DNA of 64,000 nt from an uncultured Aquimarina sp. (GTDB lineage Bacteria; Bacteroidota; Bacteroidia; Flavobacteriales; Flavobacteriaceae): NCBI GenBank assembly GCA_947498705.1, contig CANMLW010000012.1, positions 93,679 through 157,678 of the forward strand, given 5' to 3'. A program made the position numbers and the translations under genes. This document shows, one piece after another, positions 46,684-59,800 of this stretch; the stretch's first letter is position 1, and every line of letters begins with the position of its first letter. The notes under the pieces were generated by a model. The model did not search any database, was not told the origin of the DNA, and was given only the letters and a program-made list of their open reading frames with translations.

Positions 46684-46718
46684 AAAAAAATCATTCAGTA
46701 TATATGAATGATTTTTTT
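46684..46718 (-). terminator. Terminator of the PorP/SprF gene
   Basis: AAAAAAATCATTCA (46684-46697) pairs with TGAATGATTTTTTT (46705-46718), a 14-bp stem with a 7-nt loop, T runs on either side, 43 bp after the porP/sprF-like stop. Confidence 0.85.
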
Positions 46719-46760
46719 AACTTGTTTAAATCTTTTTTATTGAAGTATATCTTATACGTT

Positions 46761-47717
46761 TTAATAAGTACAACCACATTTACTTTGTCTACATCCAAAG
46801 TCAAATCCTAAGGTAATCATATGCGATCCGGCGGCTGTAGTAGGTTGTAATACCTCATTGACATTGATTTGATATCCATAAGCCACATAAAAATTTGCTT
46901 TTTTAATCCCTAGCATAGGAGATACCGACAACGGTTTAAAATCCTGATCTACCAGAGATCTTACACTTATTCCCGCCCAGTAATAGTCTGTTTTATGCAT
47001 TTTACGCACTTTTAGATTAAGATCGGCAGTAGAACGGCCATCGGCAGCAAAACTTTGATATAGCACAGAAGGCTCTACCTCTATATCACTAAATCGATGA
47101 TAAAACGTATATCCAGTATATAAATAATAGTTCTGTATTTGTGATGGTTCTGTTGGGTTAAAATCATCTATCTGCTTCTGTAATAAATTCACCGCATTGG
47201 CACTTAAAAAGAAACGACCTAATCGATATAGCATCGCAATATCAAAGTTTGAATCATTTACACTAATATCTGCAAGTCCCGGGTTAAAAGGATTATCGGG
47301 ATCTCCATTACTAAACTCTGAAGTATCAATACCAAACTGAGTGAATTTATAACTAATACCAAAAGATAAGTATTGGTTATTATATTCACTTAGCGTTAGG
47401 TGATGCGCAAAGGATAACTGTACTCCTTTTTGCGTAGTAAATCCATTTTGATCATTAAATAAAACGGCTCCAACTCCCGAGCGGTCCGATATACGCCCAT
47501 CAATAGATAAAGATTGGGTGCCTGGCGAATCTTCTATATTTACCCATTGCTCAAAACCGGATCCTCTGATCTGCCAGCAATCTCCGATACCTGCATAGGC
47601 AGAGGAAATTAGATATGGGTTATCTGCAATATATTGATTTTGTACAGGTGCTAAAAACTCCTGCGCCAACGCACAATAACTTACAAATAGACTTATTATT
47701 ACAATATATTTCTTCAT
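46761..47717 (-). CDS. PorP/SprF family outer-membrane protein (T9SS type B partner)
   Basis: A 318-residue exported protein (signal peptide about 1-18, cut after CALA) with the outer-membrane beta-barrel character of the PorP/SprF family: FLAPVQNQYIADNPYLISSAYAGIGD near the N terminus, repeated amphipathic strands (YLSFGISYKFTQFGID, FDIAMLYRLGRFFLSANAVN), and a C-terminal GFDFGCRQSKCGCTY. PorP/SprF proteins are found with SprB-like type B cargo and are needed for its export or anchoring. It starts 90 bp after the stop of the giant type B protein, on the same strand, so the pair fits the family rule. The three-cysteine C-terminal tail is notable. Confidence 0.92.
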   Translation of the reverse strand: MKKYIVIISLFVSYCALAQEFLAPVQNQYIADNPYLISSAYAGIGDCWQIRGSGFEQWVNIEDSPGTQSLSIDGRISDRSGVGAVLFNDQNGFTTQKGVQLSFAHHLTLSEYNNQYLSFGISYKFTQFGIDTSEFSNGDPDNPFNPGLADISVNDSNFDIAMLYRLGRFFLSANAVNLLQKQIDDFNPTEPSQIQNYYLYTGYTFYHRFSDIEVEPSVLYQSFAADGRSTADLNLKVRKMHKTDYYWAGISVRSLVDQDFKPLSVSPMLGIKKANFYVAYGYQINVNEVLQPTTAAGSHMITLGFDFGCRQSKCGCTY

Positions 47718-47807
47718 CTAAAATTAAAAATTAGGGCTCATTAATTTTCTTTTCCTACGCATTTTGACAATACTGGTATGCGTTAAATAACCCACTTACA
47801 CTAGATA

Positions 47808-50800
47808 TTATCTATATAGTGTAAAGTGGCCTGTAAACTCTCTATTGTCAACATCATTTAATATGATGGTATACCAATAGTCTCCAGAAGGAAGTTGTTT
47901 ACCTTTATAGGTACCATCCCATCCTTGCTGATTTCCTTTAAATTCTGCCAACAATCGACCATATCTATCAAATACCATAACTTCCATATTTTCGAAATAG
48001 AATGGATCATCGATGGTAGGATCATCAATTTGCTGTGGATACCAGAATTGTTGCTCGGTTGTGCTATTAGGATTATCTGGTGTAAAATAGTTCGGTATTC
48101 TAATATTAATATAGGTTAAGCTCTGAACTATCATTACTTCACATCCCGCAGCATCTACTACTCTAATTACATAATCACCGGTTTCTCTTATCGTGAATAT
48201 ATTTCCGCTTAGCTCTGTAAAGAAGCTGTCGTCTAATCGATCGATTGTTAATCCTTCTGGCAACAATGTAAATGAATATACATAATTAGGTTCATTATCA
48301 AATTGTCTACCACCAGAAACGATGATTTCATACTCATTAGGATCTTCAGGATTATTAGTCATCTGCGCTACTGGTATTGCAAGCGGAGTATACTCTAAAA
48401 CAGTTATAGTTCCCACTGTTCTACCCGGGCTAGAACAAGTTCCTGATTCCATAATTCCTTCATACTCTCCAGGTGCTACTTCAAATATACCTGTAGTATT
48501 TGTATTATTTGCAGGATTTGGTGTTCCGTTAATACCATTTAATGTATAAATGATACTCAACCCTTCAGATTCTGTAATAATATCAAAATCTACAAAATAT
48601 CGCTCTTCTTGTGTCATTACAGGATTAAAAGGATCTGTATAATCAAATATCGGACACTCTACTCTATCGGTTAAGATAGCACCTAAGTTTGGTCCCGCGG
48701 GAACCGGAATTTCTATATCAATTCTACAACCATTCGCATCCCTAATATAGATGATGGTCGTTCCTCCTGGCAGGCCAGTATAGGTTAACAAGTTAGCTAC
48801 AAAATCAGCATCATTATTGGTAATATTGGTTTCGTACGGTGGCGTACCTCCCGATATGATAATAGTAACCGCACCATCACTATCTCCAAAACATGTTTCT
48901 GGAGTTACCGCACCATCGATACTCGCCATTAACGAATTTGGCTCATCAACCGTATAATCAAATGTTACATCACAACCATTAGCATCTTGTGCCAATACGG
49001 TATACATACCTGGTCCAAGATCCTCAAATATATGGCTATTTGGTGTCTCATCAGAAGCATCATTGAAGAATACTCCTGGCATCGAACTAATTGCAAACGA
49101 ATATGGTGGTGTACCAATAACGTTAGGATCTGTGGCGTCGATTGTAATTGTAATCATACCATCATCCTCTCCTGCACAAGTAATATCTGTACCTACAAAT
49201 TGAGGATCGAATACCGGTGGTTCCTGTATGGTATGAGTTCGAACCGCTGCACAGCTAATATCTGTCACTGATCTTGCTAAATAAGTATAAGTTCCTGGTG
49301 CTAAACCTGTAAATTCTGTAGTAGCCTGAGGCCCTGCCACAATACCTGGTGGTACTGCTCCTACTGGTAACGCTACAGTACCACTAAGCAAGTAGAACTC
49401 ATACGCACCAATACCTCCTAATAAATTCATAATATTAATAATACCTGTAGTATGACCATTACAATTTACCTCATTTGTAGTTGCAACAGGATCAATATCA
49501 AACGATACTGGTTCTATTGGCAATACCGCAACCGGGCTAGAATCTTGCGATCTACATCCATTAGGGCTGTCTTCTACATAGAATACATATTGTCCTTGTG
49601 GAATATTTGTAAATATACCCGTTGCATTCGAGGTTTCTACAGGGCTATTAGGATCGGTTACATTTATCATCACAAATCTTGTAATTCCTCCTGCTGCGCT
49701 GGTTGTTCCTGTAACCGTTACATCTACCGTATCATTACCACAACTAACTGGTCTTGTTATTACTGCACTTACTGTAACTTCTGGTACATCGCCTACTACC
49801 AATCCTGTAACCTGATCAGTACAACCTAATTGATCATATACCGTAATGGTATAAGTACCTGGTCCAAGGTTTTCGAACGTATTCACTGTTTGTAGCACAC
49901 TTTCGGTACCTGCCACAGGTGCTGTTTGAGTAATCGAGTATCTAAGTGGTACATCTGTTCCTGTAGCAGTAACGGTAATAGTACCATCTGTTGCCTCAAA
50001 ACAAGTAATATCGGTCGCAACGGCATTTGCATTTACATCATCTGCCGGTGGTGTCACTACAATAAAATTCGTAGCCGAACAAATTACTGAACCATCACCA
50101 TTTACATCATCCTCTACAGTAACCGTAAATCCAAAATCACCAGCATTTCCAGACAATGCAGATACATCTACAGCTTGAGCAAATGCAAGATTTGCAAATA
50201 ATCCTGTAGTATTAGTAGTTCCAGTTTGATCCAAGGTATATGTAATGTTTGTACTTCTAGCACCACTTACACTTGTCAAGAAAGAGATATTACTTGCCGG
50301 ATCACAAAACTCCTGATCATTAATTGGTAGCAAAGTAATCTCAAATGGTATTGACGGACCATCTACAGTAAATATATTTGACTGCGCTGTACAGAATGGT
50401 GCATTGATCTCTACGATATCCACTCTATAGTTACCTACTGGTAATGTTTCTGGCAATGTAAACACATCTGCTGTATTAAGATCTAAATCGGTTGTAAGGT
50501 TCACTACACTTGTATGTACAATAGCTTCTGGAGTAACTCCTACATCAACTACTGTATAACTAAAGTCTCCTATATATTGTAATACTGAAATCTCGATACC
50601 ACCATCTGCATTACCAAAACAAGTTTCTGGTGTCGGTGAAGTGGCAGTTACCACTACATTATCAAACGGATCGATCGTATGGTTTACGTCGATAAAACAC
50701 ATTGTCGTTGTATCGGTAATTCTAAAGGTATAGAATCCTACATCTGGTAATATAAAATTAGCAGCTCCTACTACACCCGGTTGCGGTGCCACAGGATTAG

Positions 50801-53800
50801 GACTGGTAATTACTGTATAGTCATACGTTCCTGTACCACCAGTAACCGCTACAGTAACCTCTTCATCTCCTGTAATAGGAGGGTTAGGACAGCTTATTGG
50901 TGTCACTACAGTTACTGTTGGATTAGTCATGATATCAAACGCAGGTACAGGTACCACCAATGGATTCATGATTGCTGTATTCGGAGAACAACTTTCATTA
51001 TCCGTTACTGTAATGTCATAATTACCCGAAGCCGGAGCTGTAAATACATACTGTACCCCATTCGCTGGGTTACCATCGGCATCTGTAATATTGGTATCTG
51101 TTCCTGTTGATGACGGACCTACATAAGTAATATTATAAGGTGGCGTACCTCCATCTATAGTCACAGTAATTACTGGGAAAATTTCATCACTATCAGCTGG
51201 ATTACATCCATATGCCGTTTGTGTTGCCGAAACCGTTATATCGGCAGGTTCTCCCACGGTTTCTTGTATTGTTATCGAGCAACCTTTATCTGAAGTTATC
51301 TCTATATCATAGGTTCCTTGCGATAATCCTGTAAATAAAGGATTAGTTTGAACTAGTCCAGCTACTGGTGCTGTAATCTGATACGAATATGGTGTATCTA
51401 CATTACCTGGTGCAATCATAGTTACCAAAATCGTTCCATCACCACCACCGTTACAAGAAACATCTTCTACCGTAGTAGTAGCAGTTGGATCCAAGAATGT
51501 TGGTACAGTAATATTAAATGTTGCTGTACAACCTCCTGGTGCTGGTGGATTAGGCCCAATAGCGCTATCATTTACCGATACTATATAGTCTCCTGGAGGA
51601 ACATTGCCAAAAGTAACATCATTTGCTGTAGGAACTCCTGGTGCTATTGTTACTCCAACCAAGGTAACTCCTGTGCCAACATCTATTAGATCAAATGTCC
51701 AATTAGCAGGTATAGCAGATCCTCCACTTACCGTTCCTATGATAGTACCATCTGCAGCACGACACGTTGGGTCGGTAAAGGTTGCCGTAACTAATAACTC
51801 TGGATATACTGTAATTGTTTCTGGCGTAGACGGACATCCATTTTCATCAAATACTCTAACACTGTATATACCTGCCGTAGTAACTACAAACTGGTGCGAT
51901 GTCGTTGTTTGGTTTCCTGGCACCGGTGCATCCACTGCTCCAGAAGGATGTGTTAATTCAAACGTTAATCCTCCTGTACCTGGTACTACATTGGTAGTCC
52001 CTGTAACGATAAACTCATATAAGCTATCAAAAGTACATGAATCATCAACAAAAGTATCAATGGTATCTATCGTTGGTGCAGGTGTTACTGGTGGTATTGC
52101 AATTTGTACCGGAGTTACACAACCGTTGGCATCCTGTACAAAAATCACCCAATCTAAACTCACAGCCGGATCTAAATCGAAGGTAGCTGATTCTGGATAA
52201 ACACCTGGATCTGCAGGTACCTGTGGTGGTCCAACAGTAAGCGTTCCTGCTATAAAAGCAAAGTTATAAGGGCCAACACCACCTCCTGCTGTCATAGTTA
52301 CCGTTGATAACAAGGCATTACAATGTGGAGTCGTTGCACTATCCAATACAAGTGTTAATAGATCTGGTTCTGAAATCGTTACATCATTAGTAGTACCACT
52401 ACAATTTGGTAACGCAGTTTCTCGAACATCAATTCTAAATGTACCCGCTGGTAATGTGCTTATTGTTATAGGATTTACAAATGGAGCTGTAACCGGTACT
52501 GCAGTTCTTATCGGAAGACCTGTCCCGGTATCAATTACATCATATTCGAAGTCTCCTGTATAACCATTTACTGTTAATTCTATCTCTCCTATAGGTTCTG
52601 CATTACAATCTAAATTAGCTGCCAGTACTGCAGAAACATCAAGAAAATCAAAGTCTGGCACCTGATATGTGGTGGTAATCTCACAATTTAATCCCATACC
52701 ATTTATATCACCTTGATCCGTAACTTGGATTGTATACAACTCTAAATTTGGTAAAAATAAAGAGCCAGAGGTATTACTACCAACGGTAGTATCAGAATCT
52801 ACCAGAGTATTTGTATTATCAAACACTTCAAAAAGGAAGTTTCCTGATCCACCGGTCACAGTAACGGTAATTTCTTCATCACCAGCATTAACAGGTGGTG
52901 GTGTTAAACAAGATTTTGGATTTATTTGTGTTACTACAGGATTAGACATTGGCGTATATGCTGCAATATTAACATTCAATACTGCTGAAACACAATCATT
53001 ATCATCAAAAATCTGAACGGTATAGGCACCTGCTTCTGAAACTTCGAAAGAAGTCGTTGGAGGCGTAATTGCAATATCAGCAAAGACAACTCCATCAGAA
53101 ACTCTGGTAATATCGGCTGTATATCCTGTACCACTTCCTCCTACTACACCTGTTATTTCGATCGTAGCATTTGGATTACCATCACAATCAAAATGATCTC
53201 CCTGTGCAACTACGCCGTCTACAACTGCAGGTTCTGTAATAGAGAAGTCCTCATCATCAAAACACACTACATCTTGTGCTGAAGCACCTGAACCATTGGT
53301 TAAGGTAGCCCAAACTCTTACCGTATAGGTGTCTACGCCTAAATTATTAAATACATTACTTGATTGTCTTCCTCTTACATCTCCTGTACCAGGAGCAGCA
53401 GTAATTTCATACTCATAGGTTACCGCAGGATCTAATGCTCCCGTTAAAGAAACTGTTATACTACCTGTACCTGGTACATCACCGTTACACGTCATATTAG
53501 TGATCCCTACCGTACCATCTATTGTAGGCTGCGGTGGTGCCTGTATACTTACTGGTGTTGTAAATGAACAACCAGCAGCTGCACGACCAGCATCGGTTAC
53601 ACGTACCGTATAGGTACCTGGTGCAATACCTGGAGGAGGCGTAAAAGTAAAAGGACTTACTCCTACAATTCCAGGAATAACTGTAACTACTCCTGCAGCA
53701 TCTAATAACTCAAAAGTTAAAGCACCTGCCGGAGTACCTGTAACAGTTACAGTAACCTCACCATCAGCTGCTGTACACGTTGGTGGTGTAGAAAATACCG

Positions 53801-56800
53801 CTGAAATCGTTAATGGATCATATACTGTAATTGTTCTTGTATCTGTACAGCCATTTACATCTCTAACAAAATAATTGTAAACACCTGGTCCAAAAACAGT
53901 AAACGTAAACGTACCATCACTTGGGATATCGGCGACAAAAGTAGGTACATCTGCAGTACCAGTATCACCGTCATCGATACCATATTCCAAATCACTTGCG
54001 CCTGTTGCGGTTACAGTAAAGGTATAATTGTTATCATAGGTACAAGGATCATCTACAAATACAGGTGCAACCCCTGTAAACGTAGGATCTGCAGTCACAG
54101 TAGCCATTAAAAGTTCTGGCCCTAATACACAATTATTAGCATCTGTAATATAAAGATCCCAATTTAAAGTAACTGTTTGATCTAATGTCACCACATTACT
54201 TGCATTGTATGTACCTGGATTTGGATCTCCCTGTGGTACTACCAAGAATCCATAAGGTCCTGTACCACCAGAAACAGATACAATCCCTTGCGAACTTGCA
54301 TTACAGTTACCATCGGTAATAGTAGTTCCATTATATACCAATGGTGTTGCAGATTCAGTAATCGTAAACTCAATAGCTGTATTACATGGATCCAACACTG
54401 TAGGATCTGTTTCTTCTACTCTAATTATATAAGTACCAGGCCCAAACGCAGATACGTTTCCAGTTCCTATACCGGCTGCAACTACGGTTTGTGGGTTTGC
54501 ATTACTATATATCAATCCTAGAATCGGATTTACCAAGTCATTAGATCTAAAAACTGTATATGTAAGCTCAGTACCTTGATAATTGGTAACTGTATAATCA
54601 ATAGATCCGTCTGCACTACCAACACATGTTACTGGGTTTTCTATTACTGCTATGTCAATTGAACCTGGGTTTACAGGAGGCGTAAGTGTACGAATATCAG
54701 TACAGTTTGTGGCAGTATCAATAACTTCAAAAGTAAAAGGTGTATCGAATGGTAAGTTTGTAAAAACGTGTGTATTTGGCCCTGCTCCCAAATTGATTGG
54801 AACATAAAGTTCGGTACCTAAAACTGTATATTCTCTTATTTCAAAAGGTCCCGTACCACCAGTTATATTAATAGTAGCGGTTACACCTGCAGAACAAGTG
54901 CCTCCTACTGAAGAAGTAATATTAAAAATAGGAGTGGTAGAGATAGTTCCTGTAAAATCATAAGTACAATTATTACTATCTATTACTCTAAGAATATAAT
55001 TTCCAAAACTTAGTCCTCCAAAAGATACATTAGCCCCAGCAAGTACACCAATAACTGGATTACTAGGCGCCGTTGTAGTAGCCAAACTCAAATCAGCAGC
55101 ATTCAAAAGACTTAAATTATACGGTGGCACACCTCCAGTAATCCCATTAAAGTCTATTTGCCCAAGTGTTAATCCAGCACCACTACAAACAATATCTGTA
55201 ATAACAGTATTATCAATAATTACCGGTGGAGCACTTAAGGTAACAGAAGCATTTACTGTACATCCTTTTGCATCTCTTACTATATAATTATAGGTTGCTT
55301 CTCCCAAACCTCCATAAGTAGTTTGGTTACTAAACCCTGCTCCATCAAAATTAACTTCATATGGCCCTGTACCCACAGAGGTATCAATATTAATAACCAC
55401 TGCTCCATCTGTATCTCCATTACATGTTGGATTTGTAATCGTAGGTGCATTTACTACTGGGTTTGGTGCAGGATTTACGGTAATGATTGCCGAATCTGCA
55501 GAACATGTTGCAGCATCTATAACTCTAAATTGATAAGTCCCTGCAGTAGTTGTGGTAAATGGAATAGCTCCTAAATAAGGATTAAACCCTCCTCCGTTTA
55601 TATTTATTTCTAAAGAAGTTGCTCCATTTCCTCCAGTAGTAACTACATTAATTTGAGCGTCTGGAGAGACAGAACAATCTAAATCTTTTAGTAAAGAAGC
55701 AGTAATGGTAACCTGAGGTGCAATTACTTGCGTAGCTTGATCTGTACAACCCACACTATCTGTAATGGTTACCACATAGGTTCCTGCTTGTGTTAAGTTA
55801 GGAGTGGTAAAGCTAGTTATCCCTACTCCTAACGGTGTAAGTGTCACTATGGGTATCCCATCTCTTGTAATATCATACGAGAAATCTGCAGTACCTCCTG
55901 TAATATCAATATCTAAAGTTGCAATATTATCGTCTAAACATAACTCGCTACCAGTAATAGTTGCTGTAACCGTAGGTAATGCATTAATATCAAATGTAAC
56001 CCTTGCAGAGTCACATCCCTGACTATCTCTCACAATAATGTAGTATCCTGTACCGTTTGGCACTCCTGTATACGTACCAGTTATTGGAATTGCTGGCCCT
56101 TGAGATACATCTGCATTATCAAATAATTCATATTCATATACCGGACCATTCCCTCCTGCAACTGTATTTACAGAAACTGTATTATCACTACAAGTTTGAT
56201 CAACTACATGATTAAATGTAATAGCTGTAGTAGGCTCTGTAATAGTAACTGTAGTACTTGCTGTACAATTGGTAGAAGGCGCCGTTAATGCCGTATCGGT
56301 AACAATAATCTCATATGTTCCTGCAACCAATGGAGTTGTCGGGCTTTGTATGGTTACTGGACTTGTTACCCCAGTACCCGAAGCAATTACCGTATTTGTG
56401 GCATCTTCGATATCATAATCAAAAGTAGTAGCGTTTGCTACTGTAAAACTAAATGCTCCGTCATTACCACCAATACATGTTACTGGTTGCGTTTGTGCAG
56501 CATTGGTAATTTGAATTACATCAATTAATGGTTGATTAAAATCTACCGTATTGGTACATTGGCTATCAGTTCTTCTGGCTTCTACGGTATAAGTAACTCC
56601 GTTTGCAAATGTATAATTAGTCGTAGTACTAAATGCTGTTGGTCCACCTGTACCCGCTGCGCCACTAGCTGGGTCTGGTGTAATACTAAACTCATATTGT
56701 ATCGGTAATGTTAACGCCGGTAATGCAGATAGTACCACATCAACTTCCTGGCTTGTACAATCTATAGCGCCCGGTGTAACCACAACACTATCTACTTCAA

Positions 56801-59800
56801 GAACAGGAGCAATCGTAATAGGAAATTGTTGTACACAATCATCGGTTGTTTGATTTCTTATATACAAAGTAAACGTACCATCTGTAGCAAAATCAACTGT
56901 AAACGGAATAGCAGTTACATCGGTAAAGGTTGTGTTATCTAAACTCCACTCATATGTTCCTGATCCACCTGTTATTGCAGTAACTTGTGCTTGTGCTGGT
57001 GCTGCAGTACAGCTTAACAATGTAAAGCTATCATCGATTGTAGCTGTAATATCTGTTGGTATGGTAAACGTTATATTAGGAATTGTTAAATCACAATTTA
57101 AATTATCACGAACAACTACTTCATGTGTTACGGTGGGATCTACACCACTAAAAATATGTTGTATATTGGCTGTTGGCCCAAAAGTTACCTGACCTGGAGT
57201 TCCTTGATTTAAGATATAGGTATAAGGAGTTTCTCCCGCAGTAGTAATATCTACGGTAATGCTTCCATTATCTGCAGAACAAGCCGGATCTGTTGGTGTA
57301 GCAGTCGCAACCAATGCATCATAAGGGTTTACAATAATATCTGTAGAAGTAGCGGTACACCCTTCCCCATCGGTAACTTGTATTTGATACGTCCCGTCTG
57401 CAGCAATATTTGTAAGCGGTGAGGTTACTCCAGTTTGTGGAGCTGGTCCCAGTAAATCAAATGTATAAGTACCATCACCTCCTGTTGCACTAAAAGTGAT
57501 CGTAGCACCCGTATTACAGTCTATCTCTTTAGTTAATCCAGCGGTAACTACCAATTCTGGGTTGATGGTAAAATTCACCGTATTCGAAGTACATACACTT
57601 GCTGTATTGGTCACCGTAACACTATGTGCTCCTGGTGTAAGTCCATTAATCTGGAATGTATTAGCTGGCATACCTGCCGGGGTAGTAAAATCTACCGTTT
57701 GCGCAGCACCACCGTCCAGACTATATGTAAATGGTCCTACTGGAGCAGGAACTCCCAATGTAATGGTAATTCTTTGTGTTGCTGTGGTTGGATCTGTTGG
57801 GTCATAACATGGATCACCACTAGTATCCAAAGCAATAGTAGGTGCTGTTGTTCCTAACACAACTACTTGCTCATCATATTCACAAGATATTGCCAAATTA
57901 CTGGCACTATCCCTTATAAATACGGTATAGGTACCAGGCGCTTGACCACTAAATGTATTACTGGTTTGATAGGGTACAAGCGCAGGTAGTGTTCCTGCAG
58001 CATTTCTTAATTCATATTCATAACCTCCTCTACCGCCTGTAGCAGTTACTGTTATTACTCCCGTATTATTTCCACAATCGGCAGCATCTGTAGTCGCTGA
58101 TAGATCTAATGCGGTCGTTGGTTCGGTAATAGTAACTGTTTCAGAGTCTCTACAATTTGCAGAAGGTGGTGTAAGACTGTTATCTATAATATTAATTGTA
58201 TAATCATCAGCTGGTAATGTTCCTACTACAACAGTTATCGGATCTACGCCTGCTGCTGTACCATTAGCCACTACGGTACCCCCACTATCTTCAATTTCCC
58301 AATCAAACCCCGTACTATTGGCAACGGTAAAAGAGAACTCTCCATTCATCTCACCAACACAACGTACAGGTTGAGTTTCTATAGCACTAGTAATTCCAAT
58401 CACTGGTAATGATGCTTCAGAATATTGTTCGGTATAAGTACAACCATTGGTAGGGTGAACTGCTGTAATATCGTAAACTATTCCTCTTCTTAATCTTAAA
58501 TCTATAGAACCATCGGGATTAGGGTTAGAAGATTGAGGAGCCGGTGTTATATTATATGTATAAGCAGGTCCAGTGGGTTGTGCCGCTGCGGTTACATTAT
58601 ATGTTTGTGAGACACAATTTGTTGCTCCTGGTATTGTAAATGTAATATCTGTTATATCTTCTAAAGTTGCAACATTCGTACTAAACGGAATTGCACAATC
58701 GTTAGTTCCCTGATTACGAATATACACTGTAAAACCACCCGAAGTACTTACCGAAATATCTACAGAAGTACCTACAACAGGAGTATATCCGGTAGTAGCA
58801 TTAAAACTCCATTCATAAGTACCAGAACCTCCTGCTATATTCTCGACGCGAATAGTAGCATCTGTAGGAGCAGAACAGGTTAATTCTTTAGGAACACTAA
58901 TGTTTCCAGTTATCGCACCTGGCGTATTAATTGCAAAATCAACCCCATCCACAGGACATATTGGTGCGCCCGGTGGTGTTGCTGTATCATTATGAAATAC
59001 TCTAATTCTATAATGTGTTAAATCTGCAATATTTGTAAAAGTAACAGTAGTTGCTGTAGTTACTATTTGGTCTACCACGGTATACACAGGTGCCACCGGA
59101 TCCTGATCGGTAGTATCTAATAATTGATAGGTATAGGTTCTACCTGCTACTACTGGAGAAACGGTTACCTCTACCAAGCCACCATCACCTGGACACGGAG
59201 GTTGTGTTATCGTTACATTGTCTAAAACAATAGGTTCATAAGCTTCTATACCCGTAATATCTAAACTAAGGATACAAGCAGGTGTTCCTGCCGGTAAGCT
59301 ATTGTCACTTACAAAGAAAGTATACGTAGTAGCTGGATTTGGATTGGTAATTTCAAACAGATTATTGGGTCCAAATGTACCAGAACCATCATCATATAAA
59401 TAGTTACCTGATCCTGCAGTAACATTAACTCTTACAATAGGTCCAGAATCACATGTTGCTGGAGATACTAATTCTAAATTTGCCTCAAAAGGTGGTGCCG
59501 GATTAATGGTTATTGATGGGTTAGCAACACAATTGGTGGTACCCGAATTAGGTACATTGGCTAATACTTGTACATTATACGTATCTGGTAATAAATTATC
59601 TTGTGTGAAATTAGGAGTATTACTATTAGGAACGTTTATGTTCACTGGTGGTACCAATGTAGTACTTGAAATTATATAACTATAGATCGGAGATCCATCT
59701 GTGACTACAATCGAGATACTACCAGTACCGGTACCATTATCATCATTAACACAGGTAGGGTCTGTATTGGTTACAGCAATAGATGTAATTCTTTCTATTA

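Larger units (their letters stand above)
46179..46760. other. 582-bp intergenic region
   Basis: Non-coding. A minus-strand box TACCTTTG (46229-46236) fits the -7 consensus 63 bp upstream of the 39414 gene's ATG. Terminators of the porP/sprF-like gene lie at 46684-46718 and possibly 46489-46526. No other features. Confidence 0.6.

Noticed and set aside
51604..52200. 198-residue plus-strand open frame inside the giant adhesin gene
   Set aside because: It is antisense to a Thr/Val/Pro-rich coding region, whose complement is naturally free of stops; it lacks a plausible start context and family features. The same applies to the other plus-strand frames at 47895-62367.
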